Shown here piece after piece: positions 25,767 to 34,315 of a DNA stretch of 37,560 bases; within the stretch, counting starts at the first letter, position 1; each line of letters starts with the position of its first letter. This stretch comes from Domibacillus robiginosus. Its GTDB lineage: Bacteria > Bacillota > Bacilli > Bacillales > Domibacillaceae. Below the pieces are notes generated by a model, which worked only from the letters and a program-made list of their open reading frames with translations, searched no databases and was not told where the DNA came from. The position numbers and the translations under genes are program-made. The stretch is taken from NCBI RefSeq assembly GCF_000966195.1, contig NZ_LAHL01000050.1, forward strand, positions 1-37,560, in the 5' to 3' direction.

Positions 25767-28423
25767 TATTTTCGCTTGAATGGCCACCAGACTCCCTGGT
25801 TAAAGGAAACGGTGACTGCTGGGATCAACAGCGGTAGGACAATTAAGCCGTACAGCAGAAGACCAGTAATGACGATCGTTGCAATTTGAACGAGGCTGAG
25901 AACCCCGGACGGCATCATCGCACCGAATGTGCCGGCCAAAATAATCGCGGCCGTGATAATAACGCTGCCCATTTTAGCCATTGATACTGCCATTGCCTGC
26001 TGAACACTGATACCATCTCGTGCTTCTTCACGGAAACGGTCGAGCAGAAAAATGGAGTAGTCAATTCCCAATGCCACCAGCATGACAAATCCGAAAAACG
26101 GAACAGCCCAGCTGACGCCATCATATCCAAGTACATTCACAAAGATTAATTCCGCTGCGGCGACTGACGTATAATACGTTAAAAGCAGTGAACCGATCAT
26201 ATAAAGCGGCATAATAACAGAACGGAACAGCAGTGTAAGAACAACAAACAAGCTGACGAGCATAATGATCACCGTGCGACTGAAGTCGTTCGATGAAATT
26301 TCTTTTAAATCACTGTTTACACTAGAAATACCGCTGTACGCCAATTCTGCACCTTCGAATGGAGTATCGATGACAGACTGCTGCACAGCCTGCTTTACTT
26401 CTTCTATACTGTCAATTGCTTGAGGAGAATATGGATCTTCCGATAATACAACCTCTAGTTTAATCGTTTTTTGGCCATCCAGCGTGTAGCGGTCCAATAC
26501 ATCCTTAAATTCTTTTTTCTCAAGTGTACCATTAGGGATGTACATACCTGTATTACGAACACTGTCCGATTGGCTCATAGACCGAGTTGTTTGAGCAGCT
26601 CTTGTAAGGCCTTCTGCAATCTCTCCCAGGCCACTGTTTGCATTTCCCACTCCATCAGCAAGCTGGGATAGACCGCCGCCGAGCTGACCGACCTGTCCTG
26701 CTGTCCCTTCAAGCTCTCCTGCCGCAGCATCGATTCCCTGGCTGATCTGGGTAAGCTGCGGTTGAATAGCGCTAATTTGAGCAGCTGCCTGTTCCGCATT
26801 GCCGGACTGCTCAATACCTGCAGAAATACGGCCGAGTTGTTCATTTATCTGCCCGATTCCTGCTGCTGCCTGCTGCAGACCCTGGGCACCGGACGCAGCT
26901 TCCCCTCCTGATGGAAGCTGCCCTTCTGCCTGCGTCAGCCCGCCTTCCACATTAGTAAGGCCATCCTGAACCTGCAATAAACCGTCACGTGCTTCTATAA
27001 GACCGTCTGTCAGCAGGCCGAGCTGGTTATCTACATATAAATCATTCAGCGCTTCGCCCGTTGGCCGAGTGAGAGTCCGCACTGCTTCAACACCATCTAC
27101 TTTTAAAATATCTTTGCTGATTGATTCAAGATATGGCACTGTTTCTTCGGTCACCATATCGCCTTTATTACTGACGAGCACTGTGACCGGAAGCGAATCC
27201 CCCTGGCCAAATCCTTCTGCTATGGCATCCAGCCCTTTCACAGATTCATAGTCACTGCCAATCTCATCTACCGTATTAAACGACAGCTTACCATCATAGG
27301 TAAATAAAAGCGGGACGGTAATAAGCGCAACCACTAGCATGGAAAGAAGCGGGCGACGAACAGATAGTTTGCTGAACCACGCCCACAGCTTGCTGTCGTC
27401 GTGCGTGGCAGACTTTTTCGATGGCCAAAAAAGCTTTTCTTTTAGCGTAGCCATGAAAAACGGCACAATTGTAAATAGTACAACGAGCAGGACAGCAATC
27501 CCAACAGCAACGCCAACCGCTGACTTGAAAATCGGGAAGTCCGCAAAGCCAATTGCTGAAAAACCGATAAATACGGCAATACCACTGATCAAAAGCGTCC
27601 GTCCGGCTGTTTTGTACGTATTCACAATTGCATCTTCAACTGAATGGCCTGCCTGCAGCTCTTCTTTATAACGGCTGAGGAGCAGGATGCAGTAATCTGT
27701 TCCGATTCCAAACAGTACCGCAACGAGAAAAATCTGCGTGTAGTTTGAAACTGGAAAACCAAACCAGTCGATAAAGAATGCCACGATCGACTGGCTGAGC
27801 AGATACGTAAAGCCAACGGCTGCAAGCGGAATAAGCGGTGTGACAATCGAGCGGAAAACAGCTAAAAGCAAAACAAAAATTAAGCCGACTGTAATCAGCT
27901 CGGTCCGCTTGAGACCCTCCTGTGAGCTTTCATTTACATCGTTATTAATGATGGCTTCACCTGTTACGTAGGCTGTCAGATCATCCGGCAGCACTTTCGT
28001 GCGGATTTCATCGGCCAGACGATTAATGTCATCCTGTGTTCCATCTACTGTAACTGGCACAAGAACGGTTTTTTGATCCTTTGATACAAGCTGCTTTTCT
28101 ATTTCTTCACTTTCAAATGGATCCATTACACCTGTAATCGGTCCGTCCATTTTCTCAAGGGATGCCACACTTTCGGCAATGGACTGGCGGGCCTGTTCCG
28201 TGAGCGGCTGATCCAGCTGGAAAACAAGCGAAATGGTTTCTTCGCCGGCTCCAGCCTGTTCAAGCAGATCGGCTGCCCGCTGTGAATCAGCTGTACCCGG
28301 CAGCTGGAATGACCCCGCCTGTTCAGCCTGCTTGGATAAATTGGGCGCCAGCAAAAACAGAGCGGCCGTTAAAACAAGCAGGCTGACAAAAATCGGCCAG
28401 CGCCATTGAATAATCCTTCTCAT
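25766..28423 (-). CDS. MMPL/RND family exporter (YdgH-like)
   Basis: 885 aa with two MMPL modules and about 12 membrane spans. The hallmark motifs are GTDYCILLLSRYKEEL (residues 241-256) and GIDYSIFLLDRFREEA near residue 780. The first outside loop spans residues 30-175. The second loop carries a long Gly/Leu-periodic, alanine-rich repeat region (residues about 468-612) like that in YhgE/Pip proteins. Such proteins export lipids, peptides or drugs using the proton gradient. Its start overlaps the MarR stop by 4 nt (ATGA). The MarR plus 885-aa MMPL pair resembles ydgG-ydgH of B. subtilis. Substrate unknown. Confidence 0.9.
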   Translation of the reverse strand: MRRIIQWRWPIFVSLLVLTAALFLLAPNLSKQAEQAGSFQLPGTADSQRAADLLEQAGAGEETISLVFQLDQPLTEQARQSIAESVASLEKMDGPITGVMDPFESEEIEKQLVSKDQKTVLVPVTVDGTQDDINRLADEIRTKVLPDDLTAYVTGEAIINNDVNESSQEGLKRTELITVGLIFVLLLAVFRSIVTPLIPLAAVGFTYLLSQSIVAFFIDWFGFPVSNYTQIFLVAVLFGIGTDYCILLLSRYKEELQAGHSVEDAIVNTYKTAGRTLLISGIAVFIGFSAIGFADFPIFKSAVGVAVGIAVLLVVLFTIVPFFMATLKEKLFWPSKKSATHDDSKLWAWFSKLSVRRPLLSMLVVALITVPLLFTYDGKLSFNTVDEIGSDYESVKGLDAIAEGFGQGDSLPVTVLVSNKGDMVTEETVPYLESISKDILKVDGVEAVRTLTRPTGEALNDLYVDNQLGLLTDGLIEARDGLLQVQDGLTNVEGGLTQAEGQLPSGGEAASGAQGLQQAAAGIGQINEQLGRISAGIEQSGNAEQAAAQISAIQPQLTQISQGIDAAAGELEGTAGQVGQLGGGLSQLADGVGNANSGLGEIAEGLTRAAQTTRSMSQSDSVRNTGMYIPNGTLEKKEFKDVLDRYTLDGQKTIKLEVVLSEDPYSPQAIDSIEEVKQAVQQSVIDTPFEGAELAYSGISSVNSDLKEISSNDFSRTVIIMLVSLFVVLTLLFRSVIMPLYMIGSLLLTYYTSVAAAELIFVNVLGYDGVSWAVPFFGFVMLVALGIDYSIFLLDRFREEARDGISVQQAMAVSMAKMGSVIITAAIILAGTFGAMMPSGVLSLVQIATIVITGLLLYGLIVLPLLIPAVTVSFNQGVWWPFKRK

Positions 28424-28872
28424 CGATGATCCTCACCTATCTTTATAATTTCTTTTAGCTTGCGGAACATATTCACAAACTGCTCCACTTCCTGTTCATC
28501 AATATGGCTTGATAGAAGCGAAGAAATAAAGTCCGAAACACATTCTCTCGTTTTTTGAATAAACTCCCGGCCTTCCTTCGTCAGCTCTATCCATTTTGTC
28601 CGCTGGTCGCTTTCTGATTTCACCATTTGAATCAGTCCTTTTTCCTCCAGCTTTTTCATACGATTGGAAATCGCACTTTTATGCACTCCCTGCATCACCG
28701 CCAGGCTGCCCGACGTAATGGGCCCATGCTTTTCGATAATTTTCATCATTTGAATTTGTTCCGGTGAAAATTCATGCACAATGGGATCATCAATCGACTT
28801 GAGGATTCGCTCGGTTCCGTAAACGATGACTTCCTCAAACAACTCCACTGCTTCACGTAGCTGTTTCTCCAT
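28420..28872 (-). CDS. MarR family transcriptional regulator (YdgG-like)
   Basis: 150 aa, all MarR fold: dimerisation helices at both ends and a winged helix at residues about 45-100 (GSLAVMQGVHKSAISNRMKK as recognition region, DQRTKWIELT as wing). It is translationally coupled to the MMPL gene and so very likely its repressor. Its Shine-Dalgarno (AGGGGGT) lies within one arm of a perfect 19-bp inverted repeat. Confidence 0.9.
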   Translation of the reverse strand: MEKQLREAVELFEEVIVYGTERILKSIDDPIVHEFSPEQIQMMKIIEKHGPITSGSLAVMQGVHKSAISNRMKKLEEKGLIQMVKSESDQRTKWIELTKEGREFIQKTRECVSDFISSLLSSHIDEQEVEQFVNMFRKLKEIIKIGEDHR

Positions 28873-28933
28873 ACTGTTTACCCCCTAAACTTCTTATACT
28901 TAGTTTAGGGGGTAAACAGTTATCCGTCAACAG
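28873..28933. promoter_or_regulatory. MarR operator and promoter
   Basis: Arms 28873-28891 (ACTGTTTACCCCCTAAACT) and 28902-28920 are perfect 19-bp inverted repeats with a 10-nt spacer. On the minus strand TTGACG (28930-28925), 17-nt spacer, TAAACT (28907-28902) form the marR promoter, so the repeat covers its spacer, -10 and leader. It also abuts the upstream part of the divergent kinase promoter. Confidence 0.82.
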
Positions 28934-28939
28934 ATAAGG

Positions 28940-28945
28940 TATAAT
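28940..28945 (+). promoter_or_regulatory. -10 box of the kinase-like gene
   Basis: TATAAT, 22 nt before the kinase ATG. No good -35 is visible; that region lies at the edge of the MarR inverted repeat. Confidence 0.5.
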
Positions 28946-28967
28946 TTTTAAGGGAAGGGGATTTTTC

Positions 28968-29558
28968 ATGAATATTAATAGATTAACCGCTTTGTTTGGC
29001 AAGAAAGAACAGCAAACATATCTGATTGCGATTGATGGTGGAGGCGGTGCCGGAAAAAGCACACTTGCACGCTCGCTGCAGCTGGCGCTTGACAGCAGGT
29101 CAGCGATCGTTCATGCGGATGATTTCTATCAGTTGTCAGGCAAACGCAGCAACGAAATTGGAGGCAGCTGGGATTTGAAAAGATTGGAAGAACAGGTGTT
29201 AAAGCCACTCAGTCAAAACAATCCGGCACGATACGAACGATACGACTGGGAAACAGATCAGCTTGCAGAAGCTTATGACGTGCCGGCAGGCGGATTTGTA
29301 ATCGTAGAAGGCTGCTATACAATGACCAGCCACTTACTGCCCTATTATCAATTTAAGATTTGGGTAGAAAGTCCGGAAGATATCCGGCTTGAGCGAGGGA
29401 TTGAGCGGGACGGTGAGGAAAAACGCCACCTGTGGGAGGACTTCTGGATGCCGGCAGAGAAAGTGTATATGCATGAACAAAACCCTGCAGGCTCAGCAGA
29501 TCTTGTTATTAGCGGAACAGGCGGAAATGATATCGTTATTCTTTCTGCTCGCAATTAA
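28968..29558 (+). CDS. Uridine-kinase-like P-loop NTPase
   Basis: 196 aa. Walker A GGGGAGKST (residues 24-32), then HADDFYQLSG (lid/substrate acid as in uridine kinases) and a second strand FVIVEGCYTM. The set resembles the uridine kinase / phosphoribulokinase-type family. It probably phosphorylates a small nucleoside-like or sugar substrate, but which one is not clear. AAGGGGA precedes ATG. Divergent from marR across the 19-bp inverted repeat. Confidence 0.82.
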   Translation: MNINRLTALFGKKEQQTYLIAIDGGGGAGKSTLARSLQLALDSRSAIVHADDFYQLSGKRSNEIGGSWDLKRLEEQVLKPLSQNNPARYERYDWETDQLAEAYDVPAGGFVIVEGCYTMTSHLLPYYQFKIWVESPEDIRLERGIERDGEEKRHLWEDFWMPAEKVYMHEQNPAGSADLVISGTGGNDIVILSARN

Positions 29559-29599
29559 ACCTCTGTAAAATTTTTTTATTAAACTGAAACTTTTTATGC

Positions 29600-29616
29600 G
29601 AACGAACCGTACGTTC
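29600..29616. promoter_or_regulatory. Palindromic operator-like site before the AIM24 gene
   Basis: GAACGAACCGTACGTTC fits the odd-centre palindrome GAACGnACnGTnCGTTC, a form typical of TetR-family sites. It lies 25-41 nt before the start codon. The regulator is unknown. Confidence 0.45.
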
Positions 29617-29640
29617 AACTGACAACAAGGAGGATAAAAC

Positions 29641-30435
29641 ATGAATAACCACGAGATTGATTTTAAATTATTTGGCGACGATATGCAGTTTGTACAGGTA
29701 GAGCTTGATCCAAAAGAAACGGTTGTCGCTGAAGCCGGCAGTTTAATGATGATGGATGATGGCATTCGAATGGAAACGATTTTTGGCGATGGGTCTTCAA
29801 ATCGCGGCAGCGGCTTGATGGGCAAGCTGCTCGGTGCCGGAAAGCGGATGCTGACTGGTGAAAGCCTGTTTATGACCACATTTACCAATGAAGGCAGCGG
29901 TAAAAAGCACGTTTCATTTGCTTCGCCTTATCCAGGTAAAATTGTTCCAATGGACTTAAGCGAGCATCAAGGCAAAATTATCTGTCAAAAAGATGCATTT
30001 CTCGCAGCGGCCAAGGGTGTCTCGGTCGGCATTGAATTGCAGCGCAAGCTTGGCACAGGCTTTTTCGGCGGTGAAGGCTTTATCATGCAAAAGCTTGAAG
30101 GTGACGGAATGGCGTTTGTTCACGCCGGCGGAACCATTTATGAAAAAACACTCGCTCCAGGTGAATTGATCCGTTTGGATACAGGCTGCCTCGTCGCCAT
30201 GACTGGTAATGTAGACTATAGCATTGAAGCAGTCGGCGGCGTAAAAACGGCTCTTTTTGGTGGTGAAGGCTTGTTTCTTGCAACATTGCAAGGACCTGGA
30301 ACGGTCTGGGTACAGTCTCTTCCATTCAGCCGCCTGGCAAGCCGTGTATTTGCAGCTATGCCGCAAAGCGGCGGATCAAAAGGTGAAGGCGGCCTTGCCG
30401 GCATGTTTGATTTTATCGGCGGCGATAATGACTAA
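29641..30435 (+). CDS. TIGR00266 / AIM24 family protein
   Basis: 264 aa, predicted all-beta, with the family's features: [20 protein letters not shown] near the N-terminus, [14 protein letters not shown] in the middle, and [20 protein letters not shown] near the C-terminus. Members occur across bacteria and as mitochondrial AIM24; the bacterial role is not established. AAGGAGG lies upstream of ATG. It has its own strong terminator and a palindrome in its leader, so it is probably a single-gene unit. Confidence 0.88.
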   Translation: MNNHEIDFKLFGDDMQFVQVELDPKETVVAEAGSLMMMDDGIRMETIFGDGSSNRGSGLMGKLLGAGKRMLTGESLFMTTFTNEGSGKKHVSFASPYPGKIVPMDLSEHQGKIICQKDAFLAAAKGVSVGIELQRKLGTGFFGGEGFIMQKLEGDGMAFVHAGGTIYEKTLAPGELIRLDTGCLVAMTGNVDYSIEAVGGVKTALFGGEGLFLATLQGPGTVWVQSLPFSRLASRVFAAMPQSGGSKGEGGLAGMFDFIGGDND

Positions 30436-30444
30436 TTCGATTTT

Positions 30445-30484
30445 GAAAAAGCCGGTGTTCCTAATCGAGAACACCGGCTTTTTC
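30445..30484 (+). terminator. Terminator of the AIM24-family gene
   Basis: GAAAAAGCCGGTGTTC (30445-30460) pairs over 16 bp with GAACACCGGCTTTTTC (30469-30484). Near-symmetric, so it could work in both directions. Confidence 0.9.
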
Positions 30485-31720
<1,236 letters not shown>

Positions 31721-31727
31721 GAAACTA

Positions 31728-31767
31728 AAAAGCGAAAGCCCTGGCTTCACGAAAGGCTTTCGCTTTT
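31728..31767. terminator. Bidirectional terminator between ldh and the STAS gene
   Basis: AAAAGCGAAAGCC (31728-31740) pairs with GGCTTTCGCTTTT (31755-31767). The stop and last codons of the convergent STAS gene lie within it. Confidence 0.85.
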
Positions 31768-32481
31768 AATTTGAATCGAGCTTGCATATATAAGGCCACT
31801 GTGTCTATGATTTTTTAAAAACGGCGCATGTGTGGGCTTAACACCCACAATTCGAATACTTGCATCAAGTAAAAGCAGGATGTCCACAAGCTGGTTAAAC
31901 TGTTCAATACCTGACATCGTAATGGTATCAACCGCTGTAAAGTCAATGTACAGCTGCTCAAAATCTCTCTCATAAAAACCGTGTGACAGAGCATCTTTTG
32001 TGTGCTCCATCAGGGCAGAATCTAAATCGCCGAACATCGGTATCAGCGCTGTACTGTTGCTCAACGCGATAAGTGGTGCAGAGCGTTCTTTCATTTTAAC
32101 GAGCACAGCCTCGGCTTCTTCCTTTTTTTCCATAAGCTGAAAATCGGCTTCAGCAAGCCTCTGCTGCTGCTGACGAACCATTTGTTCTAAACGGGCAAGC
32201 TTGCGGTCAAGCTCAACACATTGAACATAGGCTTCGTCTGTTTCCCATTGAATGGATACCGAAAAAGCTTCGGGCTTTAATCCAACAGTTAAAAGAGCCA
32301 TTTCAACCGTTGTAGATTGTTCTTGCAGTTTCATTAATTTCCGCTGGCTTCCTTCGTCTACAATCGATGCTAAATGCCACTGGTTTCCAAATCGGCGGAC
32401 CGCCGAATCAGAACACTCAAGAACATGGAGCGCTCGATCTATTCGAAAAGTCGGAAGCGGCATAGATTTAAGATGCCCCAC
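31747..32481 (-). CDS. RsbR-like coiled-coil/STAS domain protein
   Basis: About 244 aa. The N-terminal ~90 residues form a small sensor-like domain I cannot name. Residues about 85-135 form a charged coiled coil. Residues about 135-230 form a STAS domain of the RsbR type: ALIPMFGDLD, then YIDFTAVDTITMSG, where T186 matches the phosphorylated Thr of RsbR proteins, then IRIVGVKPTHA. RsbR paralogues build the stressosome that controls the sigma-B cascade. The GTG at 32481 is set by AGGGGAAAG and overlaps the B12 gene by 14 nt; an ATG at 32505 has no RBS. A B12-linked stressosome-type sensor is the best reading (inference). Confidence 0.8.
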   Translation of the reverse strand: MGHLKSMPLPTFRIDRALHVLECSDSAVRRFGNQWHLASIVDEGSQRKLMKLQEQSTTVEMALLTVGLKPEAFSVSIQWETDEAYVQCVELDRKLARLEQMVRQQQQRLAEADFQLMEKKEEAEAVLVKMKERSAPLIALSNSTALIPMFGDLDSALMEHTKDALSHGFYERDFEQLYIDFTAVDTITMSGIEQFNQLVDILLLLDASIRIVGVKPTHAPFLKNHRHSGLIYASSIQIKSESLS

Positions 32482-33118
32482 TTGCTTTCCCCTCGCTTTG
32501 ATCATTCATCCAGCCAATCAGCTTCTTATAGTCCGTCATAAAAAGCGTGTTCGGTGTGCAATAAGGTGATAAATCGTACATCGATAAAAGCCGGCTTCCC
32601 ACCATAATTTTTGGATGAAAAGGTAGTGATTCTAATGTTTCTGCGTACATTTTAAGTACTGGGACATGGTACAAAATGGTGACGGATAAACAAATAACGT
32701 CTGGCTGCCACTTTTGCGCAGCAGAAACTGCGTGCTCAAGCGGCAGGTTTGCGCCCATCATTTTTGTTTTCCAGCCGTTTTCCTCAAATAGCAGCGACGC
32801 CATCCGCATGCCGAGTGTATGCTGTTCTTCCGCTACGCATAAAAACATCGCTTTATGTCCCAGTTTTTTTTGTTTCGTTTGTGCGTGGTAGCGGGAAATC
32901 ATAAAGTCACATGTAGCAGTCGCTAAATGCTCGTCTGCTACAGAAATATGATCCTGCTCCCAGAGCTCACCAATATGCTGCATAGCGCCGCTAACAATTC
33001 GTTGATAAATATCTACAGATGGCCATCCTTGTTCACGAAGATCACATAAAAAAGCAAAGCTTGCATCGGCATCACCCTCAAGCAGCAGATGCGCAAGTTT
33101 TACTGCTTCCGTGTTCAT
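32468..33118 (-). CDS. Stand-alone cobalamin-binding protein, B12-photoreceptor type
   Basis: 216 aa. The N-terminal four-helix cap (residues about 1-80) carries W53, E63 and H64 in the exact Wx9EH spacing that marks adenosylcobalamin photoreceptors such as CarH and LitR. The C-terminal Rossmann B12 domain (about 88-205) has E98-x-H100-x-x-G103, the lower-axial-ligand motif with Glu for Asp. Unlike CarH/LitR there is no MerR DNA-binding domain, so it must signal through a partner. It overlaps the 119-aa gene by ATGA and the STAS gene by 14 nt. A corrinoid methyltransferase subunit is the alternative, less likely given Wx9EH. Confidence 0.87.
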   Translation of the reverse strand: MNTEAVKLAHLLLEGDADASFAFLCDLREQGWPSVDIYQRIVSGAMQHIGELWEQDHISVADEHLATATCDFMISRYHAQTKQKKLGHKAMFLCVAEEQHTLGMRMASLLFEENGWKTKMMGANLPLEHAVSAAQKWQPDVICLSVTILYHVPVLKMYAETLESLPFHPKIMVGSRLLSMYDLSPYCTPNTLFMTDYKKLIGWMNDQSEGKASGAS

Positions 33119-33474
33119 TTCGCTTCCCTTCTTTCAATAACAGCGATCGCCTCCATAAGTATTGTTCTGTAAAATAAAACCTCATCCGAATGTTCATCCT
33201 TTAAAACATCATGAATGCGCTCAAAATTATCGATTACATGGGCTGCTTTCATTCCACGCGAAACGAGCAGGTTCGTCAGCCAGTGCGCATAATCAATAAA
33301 AAACTGCCCGTTTTCGAGTGTAAAAGCTGTTTTCAAATGATCAAAATGATGCTGGTTATCTTCACGGCATTTTACTTTTCCGTATTCACCAAACCGCTCT
33401 TCCAGTTCCGGATAATCACGATACATTCCATCCATGATCACATCAATGTACTGATCAATCTGACTTTGCTTCAT
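33115..33474 (-). CDS. Unrecognised 119-aa helical protein in the B12/STAS operon
   Basis: I do not recognise the family. It is predicted mainly alpha-helical, rich in aromatic and charged residues, without signal peptide or membrane span. Notable segments are GKVKCREDNQHHFDHL (residues about 32-47, a Cys and three His) and FFIDYAHWLTNLLVSRGM (about 58-75). The His/Cys-rich helix might bind metal, heme or a partner. It overlaps both neighbours by ATGA, so it should be made in step with the B12 protein; a role as its partner or cap is plausible but unproven. Confidence 0.78.
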   Translation of the reverse strand: MKQSQIDQYIDVIMDGMYRDYPELEERFGEYGKVKCREDNQHHFDHLKTAFTLENGQFFIDYAHWLTNLLVSRGMKAAHVIDNFERIHDVLKDEHSDEVLFYRTILMEAIAVIERREAK

Positions 33475-33779
33475 GTGGCCACCACGCGATACTTCTGCAC
33501 TTTCGGAACAACGGATGCAAGTTCCTGATCCGGGTAATTTTTTTCTAAATCATGTACTTTTTGAAAAGCTTCGCTGGTCACCCATTTCATATATGCCTCT
33601 TTTGTTTCCCAGACGAGCTGAACCGTTAATTCAGATGGCCGCTTTTCATTTTGAAGCAGATGAAAAGAGACGAAGCCTTCATACTCGTCCACAAGCTTGG
33701 AACGGTTTTGATAAATCGAGATTGTTTCATCAACTTTATCCGCTGGCACGTTTACAACCGAATGGACGATATAGCTCAT
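33471..33779 (-). CDS. Antibiotic-biosynthesis-monooxygenase (ABM) domain protein
   Basis: 102 aa, one ferredoxin-like ABM domain. It has the VPADKVDETISIYQNRSKLV helix, the central GFVSFHLLQNE strand, and VWETKEAYMKWVTSEAFQKV, typical of the HmoA/IsdG heme-degrading monooxygenase group. Whether it degrades heme cannot be told from sequence. It has no real Shine-Dalgarno and begins in an ATGA overlap with ywbE, so translation is coupled. It also overlaps the next gene by ATGA. Confidence 0.85.
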   Translation of the reverse strand: MSYIVHSVVNVPADKVDETISIYQNRSKLVDEYEGFVSFHLLQNEKRPSELTVQLVWETKEAYMKWVTSEAFQKVHDLEKNYPDQELASVVPKVQKYRVVAT

Positions 33780-33967
33780 AAAATATCACATACACGACCG
33801 ACTTGCCCATCTTCAAGACGGACTTTAATGCCGTGTGGATGAAAACTAGATTTCGTTAAGATGTCTTTGACCGTACCCCTTGTTTTAGCGCCGGTTCGTT
33901 GATCTTTCTTTAGTATTACATTGACTTGAATACCTGGCTTAATGTCGCTCCTGTTTTGTCCGTTCAT
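33776..33967 (-). CDS. ywbE: YwbE family small protein (DUF2196)
   Basis: 63 aa, full length for the family. It shows the conserved core DIKPGIQVNVILKKDQRTG, then TRGTVKDILT and HPHGIKVRLEDGQVGRV, a small beta-barrel-like fold. Function unknown. AAGGGGTATG precedes ATG. It is the first gene of the operon leading to the B12 and STAS genes and overlaps the ABM gene by 4 nt. Confidence 0.9.
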   Translation of the reverse strand: MNGQNRSDIKPGIQVNVILKKDQRTGAKTRGTVKDILTKSSFHPHGIKVRLEDGQVGRVCDIL

Positions 33968-33994
33968 CGCTCATACCCCTTTTTATTCCTGTCA

Positions 33995-34031
33995 GTATTA
34001 CTAGTATAAAGGTTTTCACCTCAATAATCGA
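33995..34031 (-). promoter_or_regulatory. Promoter region of the ywbE-B12-STAS operon
   Basis: Two overlapping sigma-A-like options: TCGATT (34031-34026), 17 nt, TATACT (34008-34003); or TTGAGG (34024-34019), 18 nt, TAATAC (34000-33995). I see no GTTT/GGGTAT pair of sigma-B type here. Confidence 0.5.
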
Positions 34032-34039
34032 AGAAAAAC

Positions 34040-34216
34040 GGTTAAGTGCTGTTACGTTAAGGAAAGAAAAACCGTGCACGCTGGTCTTTCAATCTCAAAT
34101 CCCAAATACAGTGTTGAATAACGCATTCAGTCATCAGGTCACGGCCAGGTTCTCTTTCCTTTTGCCCATGGCTCCTCCTCCTTTATGTAAATTTTACTTT
34201 ATAGCATAGCCATTCT
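34040..34216. other. Intergenic stretch between the B12 operon and acyP
   Basis: No annotated-size gene. It holds the 11-codon ORF below and GTAAATTTTAC (34187-34197), an AT-rich palindrome. No terminator-like hairpin is seen. Confidence 0.4.
34134..34169 (-). other. 11-codon ORF with very strong RBS
   Basis: AAAGGAGGAGGAGCC precedes ATG; the frame encodes MGKRKENLAVT and stops. TATAAA with an AT-rich region lies upstream. It could be a regulatory leader peptide, a basic micro-protein, or the 5' end of a decayed gene. I do not recognise it. Confidence 0.35.
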
Positions 34217-34243
34217 GTTTACCTTCCTGCCCGAAACGGGTAT
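34217..34243 (+). promoter_or_regulatory. Sigma-B-like promoter of acyP
   Basis: GTTTAC (34217-34222), 15-nt spacer, GGGTAT (34238-34243), matching the sigma-B consensus GTTTAA-N12-15-GGGTAT. The start would be near 34250, about 65 nt before the acylphosphatase ATG. Confidence 0.6.
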
Positions 34244-34315
34244 ACTACTCGCCAAAAGAGTAAAGATCGAATTGTTCTTGTCTGACTGTATGAACAAGCA
34301 GAAAGGAGCGTTTCT

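Noticed and set aside
33970-33980. GGGGTAT before ywbE as a sigma-B -10 box
   Set aside because: It serves as the Shine-Dalgarno of ywbE and lacks a -35; a sigma-A-like promoter lies further upstream.
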